Notes: generated by a model not told the origin, from the letters alone. A DNA stretch of 64,000 nt from Tetraselmis striata (GCA_006384855.1 VCJN01003561.1:310001-374000), one strand, 5' to 3'; counted from the first letter of the stretch, positions 47,671 through 59,395 are shown. Made by a program: numbers and translations.

Positions 47671-48216
47671 GCAGCGCGGGGCGAGTGGGTGGGGGGGGGG
47701 GGGGGAAGGACTGTGATCTGTGGTGAGGAAGAGTGACGGCCGATGACCGTTCTCGGACGGGCCGTTGACCGGGGGGCATAATATCCAGCTACGGGTCAAA
47801 ATAATTGAACCTGATGACTCAAATACCGTATTATTTCGTGTTTCTTTCGTATGTCGGAAATAGTTCTATACTAGTAAGTACACCCGAGTCCAATCCAAGG
47901 AATATATCATCCCATGAAGGAATATTATTGCCACGCCACTGTACTCTCGTCCCGTTATGACTCTCGAGTAGGGAATATTTTATCTTCCTGTAATAGTAAT
48001 ATATAGTCGCAGTAGTTAGCCTTGTATATTCGTCGCGGTGCAAAATACATGAACCTGATGACGACGACGAGGTACACTATAGTGTGCGCACGCGCGCCGT
48101 TGGTCCAGCAGGGGTCAGAGCGGCGGCAGACAGAAACCACGTCATTTCCACCTCTACCTCACCGCTTCCCACCAAGAAACCCGCTCATCTACCGCGTCAA
48201 CCTACCTACCGCCAGA
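47671..48216. promoter_or_regulatory. shared upstream region of the two transposon genes
   Basis: The transposase and methyltransferase-like genes start back to back, 546 bp apart. The gap holds a G16 tract at about 47691-47706 and a direct repeat GAACCTGATGAC at 47807-47818 and 48051-48062. A bidirectional promoter is inferred from layout only; no core promoter motif is clear. Confidence 0.45.
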
Positions 48217-51200
48217 ATGGCGCCGAAGAAGAACGAGCCTGCCAAGGACAAGGAAGACAAGGACGACGCCACCCCAGGTGAGTTGCGCGCGCGTACAGTA
48301 GCTGCCTGCCTGCTCGACGCGTGTTACGGCCAGATCTAGCGAGTTCGGTTAGGGTTCACTGTAGAAGCGGTGTAATCTAGGACCACTCGAGGTGTAGGCA
48401 GACGAGTGGCAGCGTACAGTAGCCGCCTGCCGGCTCGACGCGTGATGCGGCCAGATCTAGCGAGTTCGGATAGGGTTCCCTGTAGAAGCGGTGTAATCTA
48501 GGACCGCTCGATGTGTAGGCAGACGAGTGGGAATAGAAGCCCAAACGAGACGAGCGGCATCAGGGTCCTGCAAGGTAGTATTACGTCCCGTCGAGGCAGC
48601 TGCGGCAAGCAGTAAGGATGCTAATTGGTGGTGGGAGGGGGTGGGGGTGAAGAGCGGCCAGGGGGAACCTCTGCTTGTACTCCGCCGTAAGGAGTGGTTT
48701 AATATTAGTGTGAAGCGCAGTACTTAAAGACATTGCATTATTAAACCGCAGTACATAATGTATTGAAAATAGTTTTGTCATCAGTGGGACGAAACAGTCT
48801 GTCATCAGTGGGACGAAACGGTTTGTCATCAGTGGGACGAAACGGTTTGTCATCAGTGGGACGAAACGGTTTGTCATCAGTGGGACGAAACGGTTTGTCA
48901 TCAGTGGGACGAAACGGTTTGTCATCAGTGGGACGAAACGGTTTGTCAGCAGTGGGACGAAACGGTTTGTCATCAGTGGGACGAAACGTTCTGTCATCAG
49001 TGGGACGAAACGGTTTGTCATCAGTGGGACGAAACAGTCTGTCATCAGTGGGACAAAACGGTTTGTCATCAGCGGGACGAAACGGTTTGTCATCAGTGGG
49101 ACGAAACGGTCTGTCATCAGTGGGACGAAACGGTCTGTCATCAGTGGGACGAAACGGTCTGTCATCAGTGGGACGAAACGGTTTGTCATCAGTGGGACGA
49201 AACGGTCTGTCATCAGTGGGACGAAACGGTTTGTCATCAGTGGGACGAAACGGTTTGTCATCAGTGGGACGAAACGGTTTGTCATCAGCGGGACGAAACG
49301 GTCTGTCATCAGTGGGACGAAACGGTCTGTCATCAGTGGGACGAAACGGTTTGTCATCAGTGGGACGAAACGGTCTGTCATCAGTGGGACGAAACGGTTT
49401 GTCATCAGTGGGACGAATCGGTTTGTCATCAGTGGGACGAAACGGTCTGTCATCAGTGGGACAAAACGGTTTGTCATCAGTGGGACGAAACGGTTTGTCA
49501 TCAGCGGGACGAAACGGTCTGTCATCAGTGGGACGAAACGGTCTGTCATTAGTGGGACGAAACGGTCTGTCATTAGTGGGACGAAACGGTCAGTCATCAG
49601 TGGGACGAAACGGTTTGTCATCAGTGGGACGAAACGGTCTGTCATCAGTGGGACGAAACGGTTTGTCATCAGTGGGACGAAATTGTTACAGCCCCCTTAG
49701 GACTTAGGCCGAATAGACGTCTAGCCATAGATAGTCCTAAGGCAGGAGCTGAGTCTAGGGCCCATTGCTGGATCGTTATTCCACACGGCCAGGAATAATG
49801 AGCGGAGATTTGGGAAAAGGGATTCTTACAGTACCGGAAGCCGGTAACCTGGGTGACTTGCCCGGCGGTGGTTTTGCCGGCCTATTTATAGTCGCTGGTT
49901 TCCGTCATTCCGTGCGCTGTGTACCGATCCAATTTCCGCCACCTGTGCTGCGTGTAACTACTAGACTAATACTAAAATCGACGTGTGCGGTCCTAATCCG
50001 CGGCCCGTCGCTATTTTAGTAACACACAACTAACTACAGACAGGTTCCTAGCACCTTCGTCTGTCCGCAGCACAGTGATATAATATTTATCTACTATTGC
50101 TATAGCAAATGCTATAGCGTTCTAGATGGTTCCAGTAGGTTCTAGTACCTACTGGTAACACGCTCCTAAGGCAGCGCTCTATTTAACGCTAGGTATTTTA
50201 CCAGCGCGCACAACAATCGCGCTCCTGCTGGTACGCAGGCGTAAGTACAGGTTACTTGCACCCCATGTGGGTACTCGTAATACTGTCCTGCACTACTAGT
50301 CGCCTGGTAGTCGCTCGTACTGACGCCTCGTCGTCCTCGTACCAGTACTTCGCCTTCACTTGTACTCGCACTCGCAATGCTCATACTCGTACTTCGCTTG
50401 GCTTGTACTCGTTCTCGTCCGCCTCAGTCGCCAGTTCTTCGCTCCTTCGTCGGCTCCCGCAGTACAAAGTACAGCAGTGTAGAGTACATAACAAAATGGT
50501 CTGACAGAATATGATATTAATAGGTCGAAGGTCCAAGCGGACATCAAAACCTACCGAGAAAGCAAAAGAATTCGATGCGCTCGGAGCGCTAGTCGGGAGA
50601 AAACACAAGGCGTCATCTTCTGTGCCCGAGCAGCCGGCTGCGAAGAAGAGCCGTGCAGCCTCAGCTTCTGCAGCTGGAGCCGGCGCTGAGGCATCAGGTA
50701 ACCCCTGGAAACCGAGCCTTTTATAGGAGGTAGAGTGCCGGCTTACGGCACGCACTCGCAAGGAGAGAGATTGGCCGCCTTGCGTTTGAGGGCCCGAATC
50801 AAGAGCGGCCAGGTCCTCTCAGATGCTCAAATGCAGACAGCGCGAAGGCTAATGGATTACGAAAAGCTCATGCAAGCTTACTATCAATCAGGTCCTTGCC
50901 TCTCCAATCACATGATTTTTGTGAGTGCACTGTGTCATATTGACATTGTTTGAAATCATGTGCGTTGACAGGTTCGAAAGGACGAGCACATGAGCCAGTA
51001 GCGACTAAAGCTTCAAACGAATCCAAGGGGAAAGAAAAGGTTTCAGAGACGATTGTGACTCAAGGTAATTGTGACTGAAAGTATCAATCCCTGCCTTTGT
51101 GAGTGCACGGTGTCATATTTACATTGTTTGAAATCATGTGTGTTGACAGGTTCGAAAGGACGCGCAAATGAGCCAGTAGCGACTAAAGCTTCAAAGGAAT

Positions 51201-54200
51201 CCAAGGGAAAAGAAAAGGTTTCAGAGACGATTGTGACTCCAGGTAATTGTGACTGAAAGTATCAATCCCTGCCTCATCACTCCCTTCGATTACTTTCTCG
51301 TCAAGGAGTTATCTGACGTTCCAACAGGTAAATTGGCGCAGGCAACCGCGTCGGAAGCAGCTGGTAAATCGGGATCCCCAGGTAAGAAAAATCACGCTTG
51401 GCTTTGATGGTGTATGGCGATACCGTTCAGTAGTTAATCGTGACGCCCACCGCAGGTGTGTTGAGTACTCTCTACTCATTCTTTACAGGTTCCCCAAATC
51501 AAGGCTCTTCTTTGTCTAAAGGCCCATCTCAAGTACCGGAAACAGAGCCTGAGCCTGAAATAGAGCACACTGAGCCGGAGCCGGAGCCCGAGCCGGAGCC
51601 TGAAACAGAGCCCAATGAGCCCGAGCTAGAGCCTCGACATGAGCCTGAAACTGAGCCAACTCAGATGGAGCCCGAGCCGGAGCCCGAGCCGGAGCCCGAG
51701 CCCACTCGGCTTGACCCGGAGCCAGAGGCCGAGCTCGAGACTCCAGCGCCGACTACCGGGCAAGCCTCTGGTTCTGGAGCCTCTGGTTCTCGAGCCCCTG
51801 TTGCCGAGGCTCCGAGAAGGGTTCCTGAATTCCTCAGTATGTGCACGGATGAAGAGGTCTTCGGCACAGAGGAAGAACAGAGGCAATGGGCGGCAGAGAA
51901 GCGTAAGCAAGCTCTCGACATCACCGGCACTCCCGGACCCGAGAGGAAGACAAAGCTGATGACGGTCGCCTCTTACGACGACTTCTTTGACGAGAGGGAC
52001 GGGTCCCAAGAAGATGACTCCTACAGCGACTTTACCTCAAGGAGCTGGACTATCCACTGGTTCAAGAACGCAAGTGCTGAGGTACAGATCTATTTGTACA
52101 TCGAATTGCACAAGGCGAGCCTGCTGACTGGCAAGGACTTTTTCGATGATCCGAAGGGGCCACTTCTCGCGTGTATCGGAAAGATCAAGGACGTCGAGCT
52201 GGACTCGGCCGGAAACTACGAGGTGAGTAAAGCTTGTATGATGTCTGAATTCGTGTCAATGTCGTGTTTCAATAAGTATTAATATTCTTGTGCTTGTTAC
52301 CGCAGATATCTCTTGAACCTTATCGCTTGACAGTGCACAAGGAGTACATGATCGATGTCAGCTTCGAGAGGTTGCTACTACACGCGACCCAACCGCCACT
52401 CTCCTTCCAACCGCGGTTCCAGTCTTACTACGCATGGACTTTGGTCGAGCGCAATGTGCTGGCGCAGGCGCTGACAGGTTTCGCGTCTGGTCAGATTGAC
52501 ATCGATGACTTGGCCAACATTGACAAGGATTTTAAGAACGCGCTTCAATACGTCAACACGTTGGCCGTCCCGCCGGCCTTGAATGGCTTCAACAACACCG
52601 GTGCCGTCGACTGGATCTCTTACAGCCACCTCAGAGTCGAGATTGCTGATCCAGAGGTGAAGACATCTCACGTTGGCGACATCAACACGTTATACGCCGA
52701 CAGAGTCAACCTCGTGGTCGACAAGGATACGGGGCTGCCTTACATTTTCAGCTTCATATCCGATAAGTTCGTCGCTCCGCCGCCGGAATTTGAATTCCGT
52801 TCCCCAAAGCTGCAAGACTGCAATATGGTGGCGCAAAGCTACAAGGTAAAAGCCTATCGCGACCTGTTGTACCTATCCGGATCAGATATGTGTAGTTACA
52901 TATAAATCAATACACAATGCAACTTACTGACATCCATTTCTTGCATTTGTTATTCAGAGAAATCCTTCCCTGTCCGCCGAGAATTTCTCGGTGTCCTTTC
53001 CAGTAGTCCCTAAACATCATTTTTTCTCCGATGAGTACGAGCCCCTCGCTCAGACCATGGCCAACTTCAAGGAGCTAGTCGCAGCACACGAAGGCGGGGA
53101 GAACCCGAGGTTGGCGGATTCAAATTCCTACAAGCCAGAGATCGACGTCATCGTCGAGTTTCTTCGCGACCACGCCGCGCGTCAAGCCAACATCGACGGC
53201 AGCCACAGACGGGAGGCGAAGCGCATGGTGAAAGAAAACTACCCGGAAATCTACAACGCCAACAAAGGCATCCACCTCACGTCGACTAAGATGTACATCG
53301 GCCTCTCGCCGGAAGTCTGCCGCTACATGTCTATGAAGCTCAACGAGGCGGGTCACACCGTCGTGGGAGACACGTCGATGCACAAACTCCTGGTGAGTGA
53401 CCCATTCTCCCAAATTACTATTTAGCTAACCGTGGCAGTAAATAGGCGTAAAGTGTGACAAAAGTCGTTCTGTCGTTAGCGGGTTAAAAATATGTGACAG
53501 TGGGACGAAACGTTCTGTCATCAGCGGGACGAAACGGTCTGTCATCAGTGGGACGAAACGGTCTGTCATCAGTGGGACGAAACGTTCTGTCATCAGCGGG
53601 ACGAAACGGTCTGTCAGCAGTGGGACGAAACGGTATGTCATCAGTGGGACGAAACAGTCTGTCATCAGTGGGACGAAACGGTCTGTCATCAGTGGGACGA
53701 AACGGTCTGTCATCAGCGGGACGAATGGGTTGGTCATCAGCGGGACGAAACGTTCGGTCATCAGTGGGACGAAACGGTTTGTCATCAGTGGGACGAAACG
53801 GTTTGTCATCAGTGGGACGAAACGGTCTGTCATCAGTGGGACGAAACGGTTTGTCATCAGCGGGACGAAACGGTCTGTCATCAGCGGGACGAAACGTTCT
53901 GTCATTAGTGGGACGAAACGGTTTGTCATCAGTGGGACGAACCGTTCTGTCATCAGCGGGACGAAATGTTCTGTCATCAGCGGGACGAAACGGTCTGTCA
54001 TCGAGGTACAAGCGTTCGGAATTTTGAAATCGGTGCAATTGTTTCTGCAGAACCTTCGCAGATGTTTCGAGAGCTGGTATGCAGAACAGGATGCAAATCG
54101 CCCCGGCTTTAGGGCACTTCCGCAAATCAGGGTAGTGAAGGAGTTCAAGAAGTCTGAAGGTCTTCAAGTTGAACTTGAGAAGATCGGCATCAAAGATGAG

Positions 54201-56843
54201 AAGAGCAGCGAGTTCTCAAATTTGATTGACCTCTGCTCGCGCCCACAACGGTGAGCTGCGTACATGATGAAAATTTATCGTGTTGTTAATGCATCTAGAT
54301 TCTGACAAATGATTTGCGCAGTGTTTTTGAGCCCCTTGAGCAGATTTCTGAAGCCTACCGGCATGTGGACCTCGGGGTTCGAGGATGGGACGAAGCCAGA
54401 ACCAAACTCGGAGACCTATTCGTGTACTACCGGCAAGAACTCGATAGAGTCAAGCGCCTCAATAGCGGCAGACAACTCACCCAGAAGGAAGTGACCAAGG
54501 TTTACGAAGCAATTCGGAAGCCTATCAATACAATCCTCGATAACAAGAAGTACGGCTTCGGGAAAAACAGAGCTCACTTCCGAGTCGCCCTCATGGAGGT
54601 AAGTTGTGACCGACCCCAGTGTCTTAATCATATGGAATACTATCATTGATTCCTTTCTCCGTACTGAAGTTTGTTTTTCGACCCAGGATGTCGCCTTTGG
54701 ACCCCATGCGCCCTGGCTAGACGAGCCGTCTCTTGCCAAGCAGAGCGACAGCGCGGATCTCCCTGTGGGCCAGATGTACCTGGTGGTTGGACTGCTCATC
54801 CAAGGCGAGCACAGTGTGACCCCGAGCCTCTACGAGCTGGTGGATGACATAAAGCATGCCGGCAACAATGGCCCCATGGCTGTTACGCACACCAACGCGG
54901 AGTGGCTCGCGATGATTGAGACCTGGCGGTTTCGCGATCTCTTGCGTCGAGCAAGCATCAAGCTCATGAATGCTATTGGCACGGCAAAGGGACACGGACA
55001 GGAACTCCAACTGCTGACGCCGGACGAACCAGCCAGGAACTGGGGGAAATATCTCTCGGACCACATCATCGAAATGGATGTGGATGACAAAGTGTCGGAT
55101 GAGCAAGCGGCCGCTCGCCTTGACGCCATCACCAAGTTCATAGCCAAGGTTGATGACCTCGACCCAACAGGCTTCCCTAGAAAGTTCCAGGATTTGTTCA
55201 AAGGTGCTCATCGCTCCGGTCCGTTGATGGTCTTGCTGACCCCTCCTGCCAGATGGGGGGACATGAAATCCGCCGATTGTCTCACACCACTACCGGTTCG
55301 AGAGCATATCGCGGCCACCAACACCACCATCAGGAGTGAGGCGTATCGCATCAAGAATCAGATGCCGGACTTGGTCATCTCCTTCTTCACAGAGTTTGCT
55401 CTTCTGGCATGTGCGCCGGAGCTCATCGCGGTTTCCGCTCCGAATGTTTCTAATGAGCTGTGGATATCGATGAAGGTAACTAAGATCTTGTGCAACCACA
55501 AATGCTCTTCTGAATTTTCGTTGTGAGCTATTAACCCGAATATATTTCCTACCACACACAGGCCGCGGCACTTCCGGTGATGCCCAAGGGCTGCGAGGTC
55601 GACAAGGATGACAAGGTGTGGTTGAACAATGAGCTTTGCAAGACTTGCATTGTGGAGGGGAACTTCAAGGCTCCCGCGACAAAACAATTCGCCGCGGACG
55701 CCATGTCGGCAGTTCGTGCCAAAAAGGCAACAGTCTTCATTGCCGACGCGCTTTTCGGAGCTGGTTCGCACACATGGGACTCGAAGGATGCTGCGTGGGG
55801 TACGGACGACTTCAACGACGTGTTTGCTTTCGCCAGGCAAGACAACCCCAACAACCCCGGTGCGTACTAGATGACTGTGCTTTCATTTATCTCATTCCCG
55901 ATTTACCCCCGCGCAGGCAGTTGAATATCCTGACTGGATCTTCTGACGTCCACACTGCTCTCGATGGGTGCCATTTCTTCATTCACCTCTCGGACCAGCA
56001 ACTTGGATCCGCAATCACAGCCGTTCAAAAACAAGCTGAGGACCTCATCTATCACGTCCTGACTTGGGCCAAGGATTGCGGGATGAAGATGGGCAGCTCT
56101 CTGCGTCACGACGCTGAGTACTACCTCTACGTCAGGAAGCCCCCGCCAAGCATCATAGCTGACAACATCCGTTTCGATGATCCCCGAAGGTGAGATTTGA
56201 TCCGTGGAAAATAGCCGGCTTGTATATTCTACTCGCTAAGCCGGTTGTGCCTTTCCAGGTTCTCTACATCCATCATGTTGGGTCACTTCAAAGACAGTTC
56301 GAAATTGAAGGACGAGAACAGACAGACGGTGAACAAGTACCAAAAGCCTATCGCTCTCTTCGCCAAGCACCTTAAGATGGCGGCAACAGACGGGACAACA
56401 ATCGTCGACGTCACAGCCGGAACCGGGACAACCGCGGTGCGTGAGGGGTGCAACCCGGGTGAGTGTCTTAATGGGGTCAGCATAAACAAATTAACGTCTT
56501 GTGCGGTTTGCCACGCCTTTTCCAGGTCGCTGCGGCCTTTTCCGTGTGGTGGGACCATATGGATCATACCTACTCGTTCACACATAGGAACTTGAAGATT
56601 ATCCTCATTGACAACCAAAAGACGCAAATCGCTGGGATGAAGTCCAGGATGACCTCATGGTTCAAAGAGAAGCCATGGGACGAGACTCAAAGACTGCGTC
56701 CAAGTGACTTCGAGAAGTGGCCGGGTCTACCCCTTCCAATGACCGAGTTAGAGGAGCGGGAAGAGCGTGCAGCGGCGGAGAAGAGGAGGCAAGAGGCGGC
56801 AGAGCGCCGAGGGGATTATGTGATCGAAGATGATGATATGTAG
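48217..56843 (+). CDS. large nuclear-type protein with C-terminal DNA-methyltransferase-like domain
   Basis: Sixteen exons: 48217-48277, 50524-50697, 50763-50891 (or from 50727), 50972-51064, 51150-51242, 51328-51381, 51489-52222, 52306-52845, 52958-53392, 54051-54250, 54322-54598, 54687-55475, 55562-55836, 55917-56189, 56259-56436, 56526-56843. Phases are consistent and there is no stop, giving 1,540-1,552 residues. The N-terminus is Lys/Arg-rich and disordered, then a Glu-Pro repeat region, then about 1,000 residues of unknown fold. The C-terminus resembles amino-methyltransferases with motif IV before motif [13 protein letters not shown] in place of DPPY, then [11 protein letters not shown], then [14 protein letters not shown] (SAM-binding motif I), then IILIDNQK. 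The catalytic Pro-Pro-Tyr is absent. The last 45 residues are a charged helix. One intron is GC-AG (55837-55916). Introns 1 and 9 hold minisatellite arrays. Confidence 0.78.
48776..49686. repeat. 24-bp minisatellite array 2
   Basis: About 38 highly regular units of the same core as array 1. It lies in the long first intron (48278-50523) of the methyltransferase-like gene. Most variation is T/C at one site (GGTTTGTC or GGTCTGTC) and GTGGG/GCGGG. Confidence 0.97.
50921..51260 (+). repeat. 178-bp tandem duplication containing an exon
   Basis: Exons 50972-51064 and 51150-51242 and their flanking intron sequence are near-identical copies 178 bp apart. Both exons are 93 nt and phase 1-1, so the duplication adds 31 residues (SKGRA ... 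EPVATKAS ... SETIVT) without a frame change. Confidence 0.92.
53500..54004. repeat. 24-bp minisatellite array 3
   Basis: About 21 units of the same core, inside the intron 53393-54050 of the methyltransferase-like gene. It ends about 45 bp before the acceptor. Confidence 0.97.
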
Positions 56844-56872
56844 TACAATTCCGCAAAATTAGCCGCTCATAT

Positions 56873-57110
56873 GTTTTGTCCCGGCTTTGACAGAGTTTCA
56901 GCCCCGGACGGCACAAACTGCTTGTAGCCATCACGGCCCCCGCACTTCTTTTTGTCCCAGTTTGGACAGAGTTTCAGCCCCCGCGATGGCGCAAACTTCT
57001 TGTAACCATCCCGTTTCCTTCACTCTTTTGATTTGTCCCTGCTTGGACGGAATTGGTTTCCCCGACTTGGCACAAAATGAATCAACCGGCATTCATATTA
57101 GCTTTCAATC
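56873..57110. repeat. subterminal tandem repeat with TTTGTCCC words
   Basis: Roughly 2.5 units of about 75-80 bp, each with TTTGTCCC, then TTTGGACAGAGTTTCAGCCC, then GGCACAAACT and TTGTAACCATC or TTGTAGCCATC. It lies between the methyltransferase-like stop and the right terminal inverted repeat. Confidence 0.75.
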
Positions 57111-57168
57111 CCACAGCTGCCCCCAAACCCTAATTTAGACCTAACCACAATGCACCGCGTGTCTCGGG

Positions 57169-57191
57169 GCAAAATAGGTTACATTACTGTT
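57169..57191 (-). repeat. right terminal inverted repeat
   Basis: Reads GCAAAATAGG then TTACATTACTGTT on the + strand. It is the complement of 43441-43463 with one mismatch. Confidence 0.93.
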
Positions 57192-57916
57192 TGGTGCTTG
57201 TTTCTCTTCCGAAGGGCAGCGACGGCCGGCCGGCCGATGTTGGGCTTTTTGGGTATGGTGGTATCCGCGGGAACACGGCTGCTGTCGATACCACCATGCC
57301 CCTATCCTCGGCGTGTCAAGCTCGGATCCAACGACTGCATTGCGGGCTGCAGAGCGCCACAAAATCCAGAAGTATGACGAGGGTGTCCGAAACGCCGCCG
57401 GCATGCTTCGCTTTGTTCCTTTCGCCGTTTCCGAGTTCGGCTCGCTGACCCCGCACGCTGAGGCCTTCCTGGTGGAGCTCGCGAAAGCTAGCCACACACA
57501 CACTAGCCAAAAAATCGGCCAGCTCTTGTCTGCGTGGCGCCGCCATTTCTCCTTGCTCATCAACATGGCACATGCCGACAACGTTCTTGGCGGGGTCGCG
57601 GCCGCGCGCGCGGCACGTGATGGTGCTCCTGCGCCTGCGTCGCGTCGCTCGTCGGAATGTGTTGCTATGACCCGGGTCATTGGCTGCAAGCGTCCTCGCC
57701 GCGGCTGATGGCCTACCCCGGGGCGGTGGTCCCTTTGGTTACTGGTAGCTTGGCGACTTCGTGGTTCGCTTGGCTTCCCCTTGGTTCTTGGCTCCCTTGC
57801 CTCCTGCTCGACCTTGGATTCAGGCGTATGTCTTTTTTTTTTTTGGCAATCTTTCATAGTTGCTGTTAGTTTTGTTTGTAGTGCGCATTTGTTAAAGCCC
57901 TGATGTAAAAAGTCAC
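57192..57916 (+). mobile_element. LINE copy 3, right half
   Basis: Continues copy 3 exactly where 43440 stopped (TGGTGCTTGTTTCTC onward) and runs to a short A tail at about 57906-57911. The outer target duplication ATATATGCTA follows at 57917-57926. A one-base deletion near 57297 breaks the frame. TGGT at 57192-57195 is the right target duplication of the inserted transposon. Confidence 0.9.
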
Positions 57917-59031
57917 ATATATGCTAGTACTATATAGTAGTGACTTCTGCTCCAATTTGCACCGGTACCAGTAAGCGTATTTACTTATGGTAGAGTGATT
58001 ATTATATCCCCGAATGATAATATTCGCCTATAACTTATACTATATTCGCCGGATTATTATATCACGGTGATAGGGAGATAGTACCGGGCAGTGGATTAGT
58101 AGCGCGGCCGCCCCGCCGAGCGACTTGATAAGCCATGACAATTATATTATTATTTTTGGTTTTAGGTGCCCCCCCCCCCCCCCCCCCCCCCACCCCCCCC
58201 CTTCCCTTTTTTTAGCGCCCCTTTTTCTCTCTCCTGCTGCATTGACCGATACTACAAAGCATTGTTAAAAGCACTGCAAAACCTGCGATTGGGATGTAAT
58301 ATCAATGCTTGTCATGTCCAACAAGTACCCATCGGCAAGCAAGCCATATGCAATACATGCACAAAAGATGACAATTATGAAGAAACAACACATGATTACA
58401 ATGTGTAAGTGTTAACCCCTTGCCCCCCCCCCGCCGGCCGAAGCTTACCGTACTATGGATGTGTAATGATGGATGACTACGGTATTCATCCATCATTACC
58501 GATGGTGCCATGGTCCCATGATAATGTCTCGCACGCTACGCTGTGTTGCGTCTGACGGGTGCCTTGGTGCGACGCGCATGCTCGCTTGCTGGTTGTTGCT
58601 GAGATGTTGTTGATGCTGTTGAGTTGCTACCCTCTCCGTGCGCATGGCTGTCCTGCTCTGATGCGTCCGTATTTCTGCTCCGCCGATGTTGTCGTGTTCC
58701 CGCCGTACGAGCGGCTTAGCTCCTTGCATGTGCACATTGATTTGTGCAAACATGCAAGCAGCACACTTCTCCACTGCATGGTCAAGGCCTCGTCTATAAT
58801 GTCAGGCTTGTGATCTGCGCCATCCGCACATTAAGCACACATAGAGGCATCAAACCAAGCCGTTGTCTTGGCCTAGTGAGTGTAAAACTCAAACTACAAC
58901 GGGAGTGCAACTTACAACCCAGGTTAGCCATAGAGACTATGAGGTCCTAGAAAGGGTGGTCTTTATCGAAAGGTCGCATGCCACACATGAAGTTGTCGTT
59001 CTCCAAGGCCTCCGCAAGGTGTTGCATAGCG

Positions 59032-59395
59032 TTACGGGTCGAACTCCTTGTCGGGGACCTTGCCGTTCAGCTCGCGGAGGTCGGTCACCAAGTCGAAGAC
59101 ATTATGCGTCTGAAACCCGAAGTCGGCTAGGGTATGAGCAGCATGCCGTTCCTTGGTGCGTTCCCGAGGAAGTCTCTCGCCAATCGGGTCCTCGGAGATC
59201 GCCACCGCGGCGGCCTTCGAGTTGATGAAGCTGGAGTCGACCAACTTGGCGAGGAAGTCTCAGTCGCTTCTTGATGCGAGTGATGTACGTGTCGATGTTG
59301 TCCATGGACCGCTTGTTTTGCATGTTGAACGACGCCTTCGCGTCGTCGCGCAAGTCTCGGTCGTGTGGTATTCCCCATATCATGGTCACCATCAA
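59032..59395 (-). pseudogene. decayed gag-like or transposon protein fragment
   Basis: Two frames join by a one-base shift near 59245: FNMQNKRSMDNIDTYITRIK, then FLAKLVDSSFINSKAAAVAI, then ERHAAHTLADFGFQ and LVTDLRELNGKVPDKE. The helical, charged pattern recalls retrotransposon capsid proteins, but no diagnostic motif is present. Minus-strand frames up to about 60600 may be part of the same relic. Confidence 0.3.

Larger units (their letters stand above)
43441..57191. mobile_element. 13.75-kb DNA transposon with transposase and methyltransferase-like genes
   Basis: Both edges are fixed three ways. The interrupted LINE is continuous if the insert and one TGGT are removed. The ends are 23-bp inverted repeats with one mismatch. 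The two LINE halves share an outer target duplication. The element carries two divergent multi-exon genes (transposase on -, methyltransferase-like protein on +) around a 546-bp shared upstream region. It also carries three intronic arrays of one 24-bp repeat and scattered TTTTGTCC/GGACAAAA palindromes. I do not recognise it as a named superfamily. The transposase resembles DUF7869 proteins. Confidence 0.92.

Noticed and set aside
48581-49669. A 362-codon minus-strand frame of repeated MTxRFVPL octapeptides, with similar frames at 46245-46607 and 53426-54148 and complementary SVGRNGLS frames on the + strand
   Set aside because: A 24-bp tandem repeat keeps all frames open. The arrays lie in introns of well-phased genes, so these are not proteins.
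46108-54004. CRISPR-like arrays
   Set aside because: Units are contiguous with no unique spacers, the host is eukaryotic, and there are no Cas genes. They are minisatellites.
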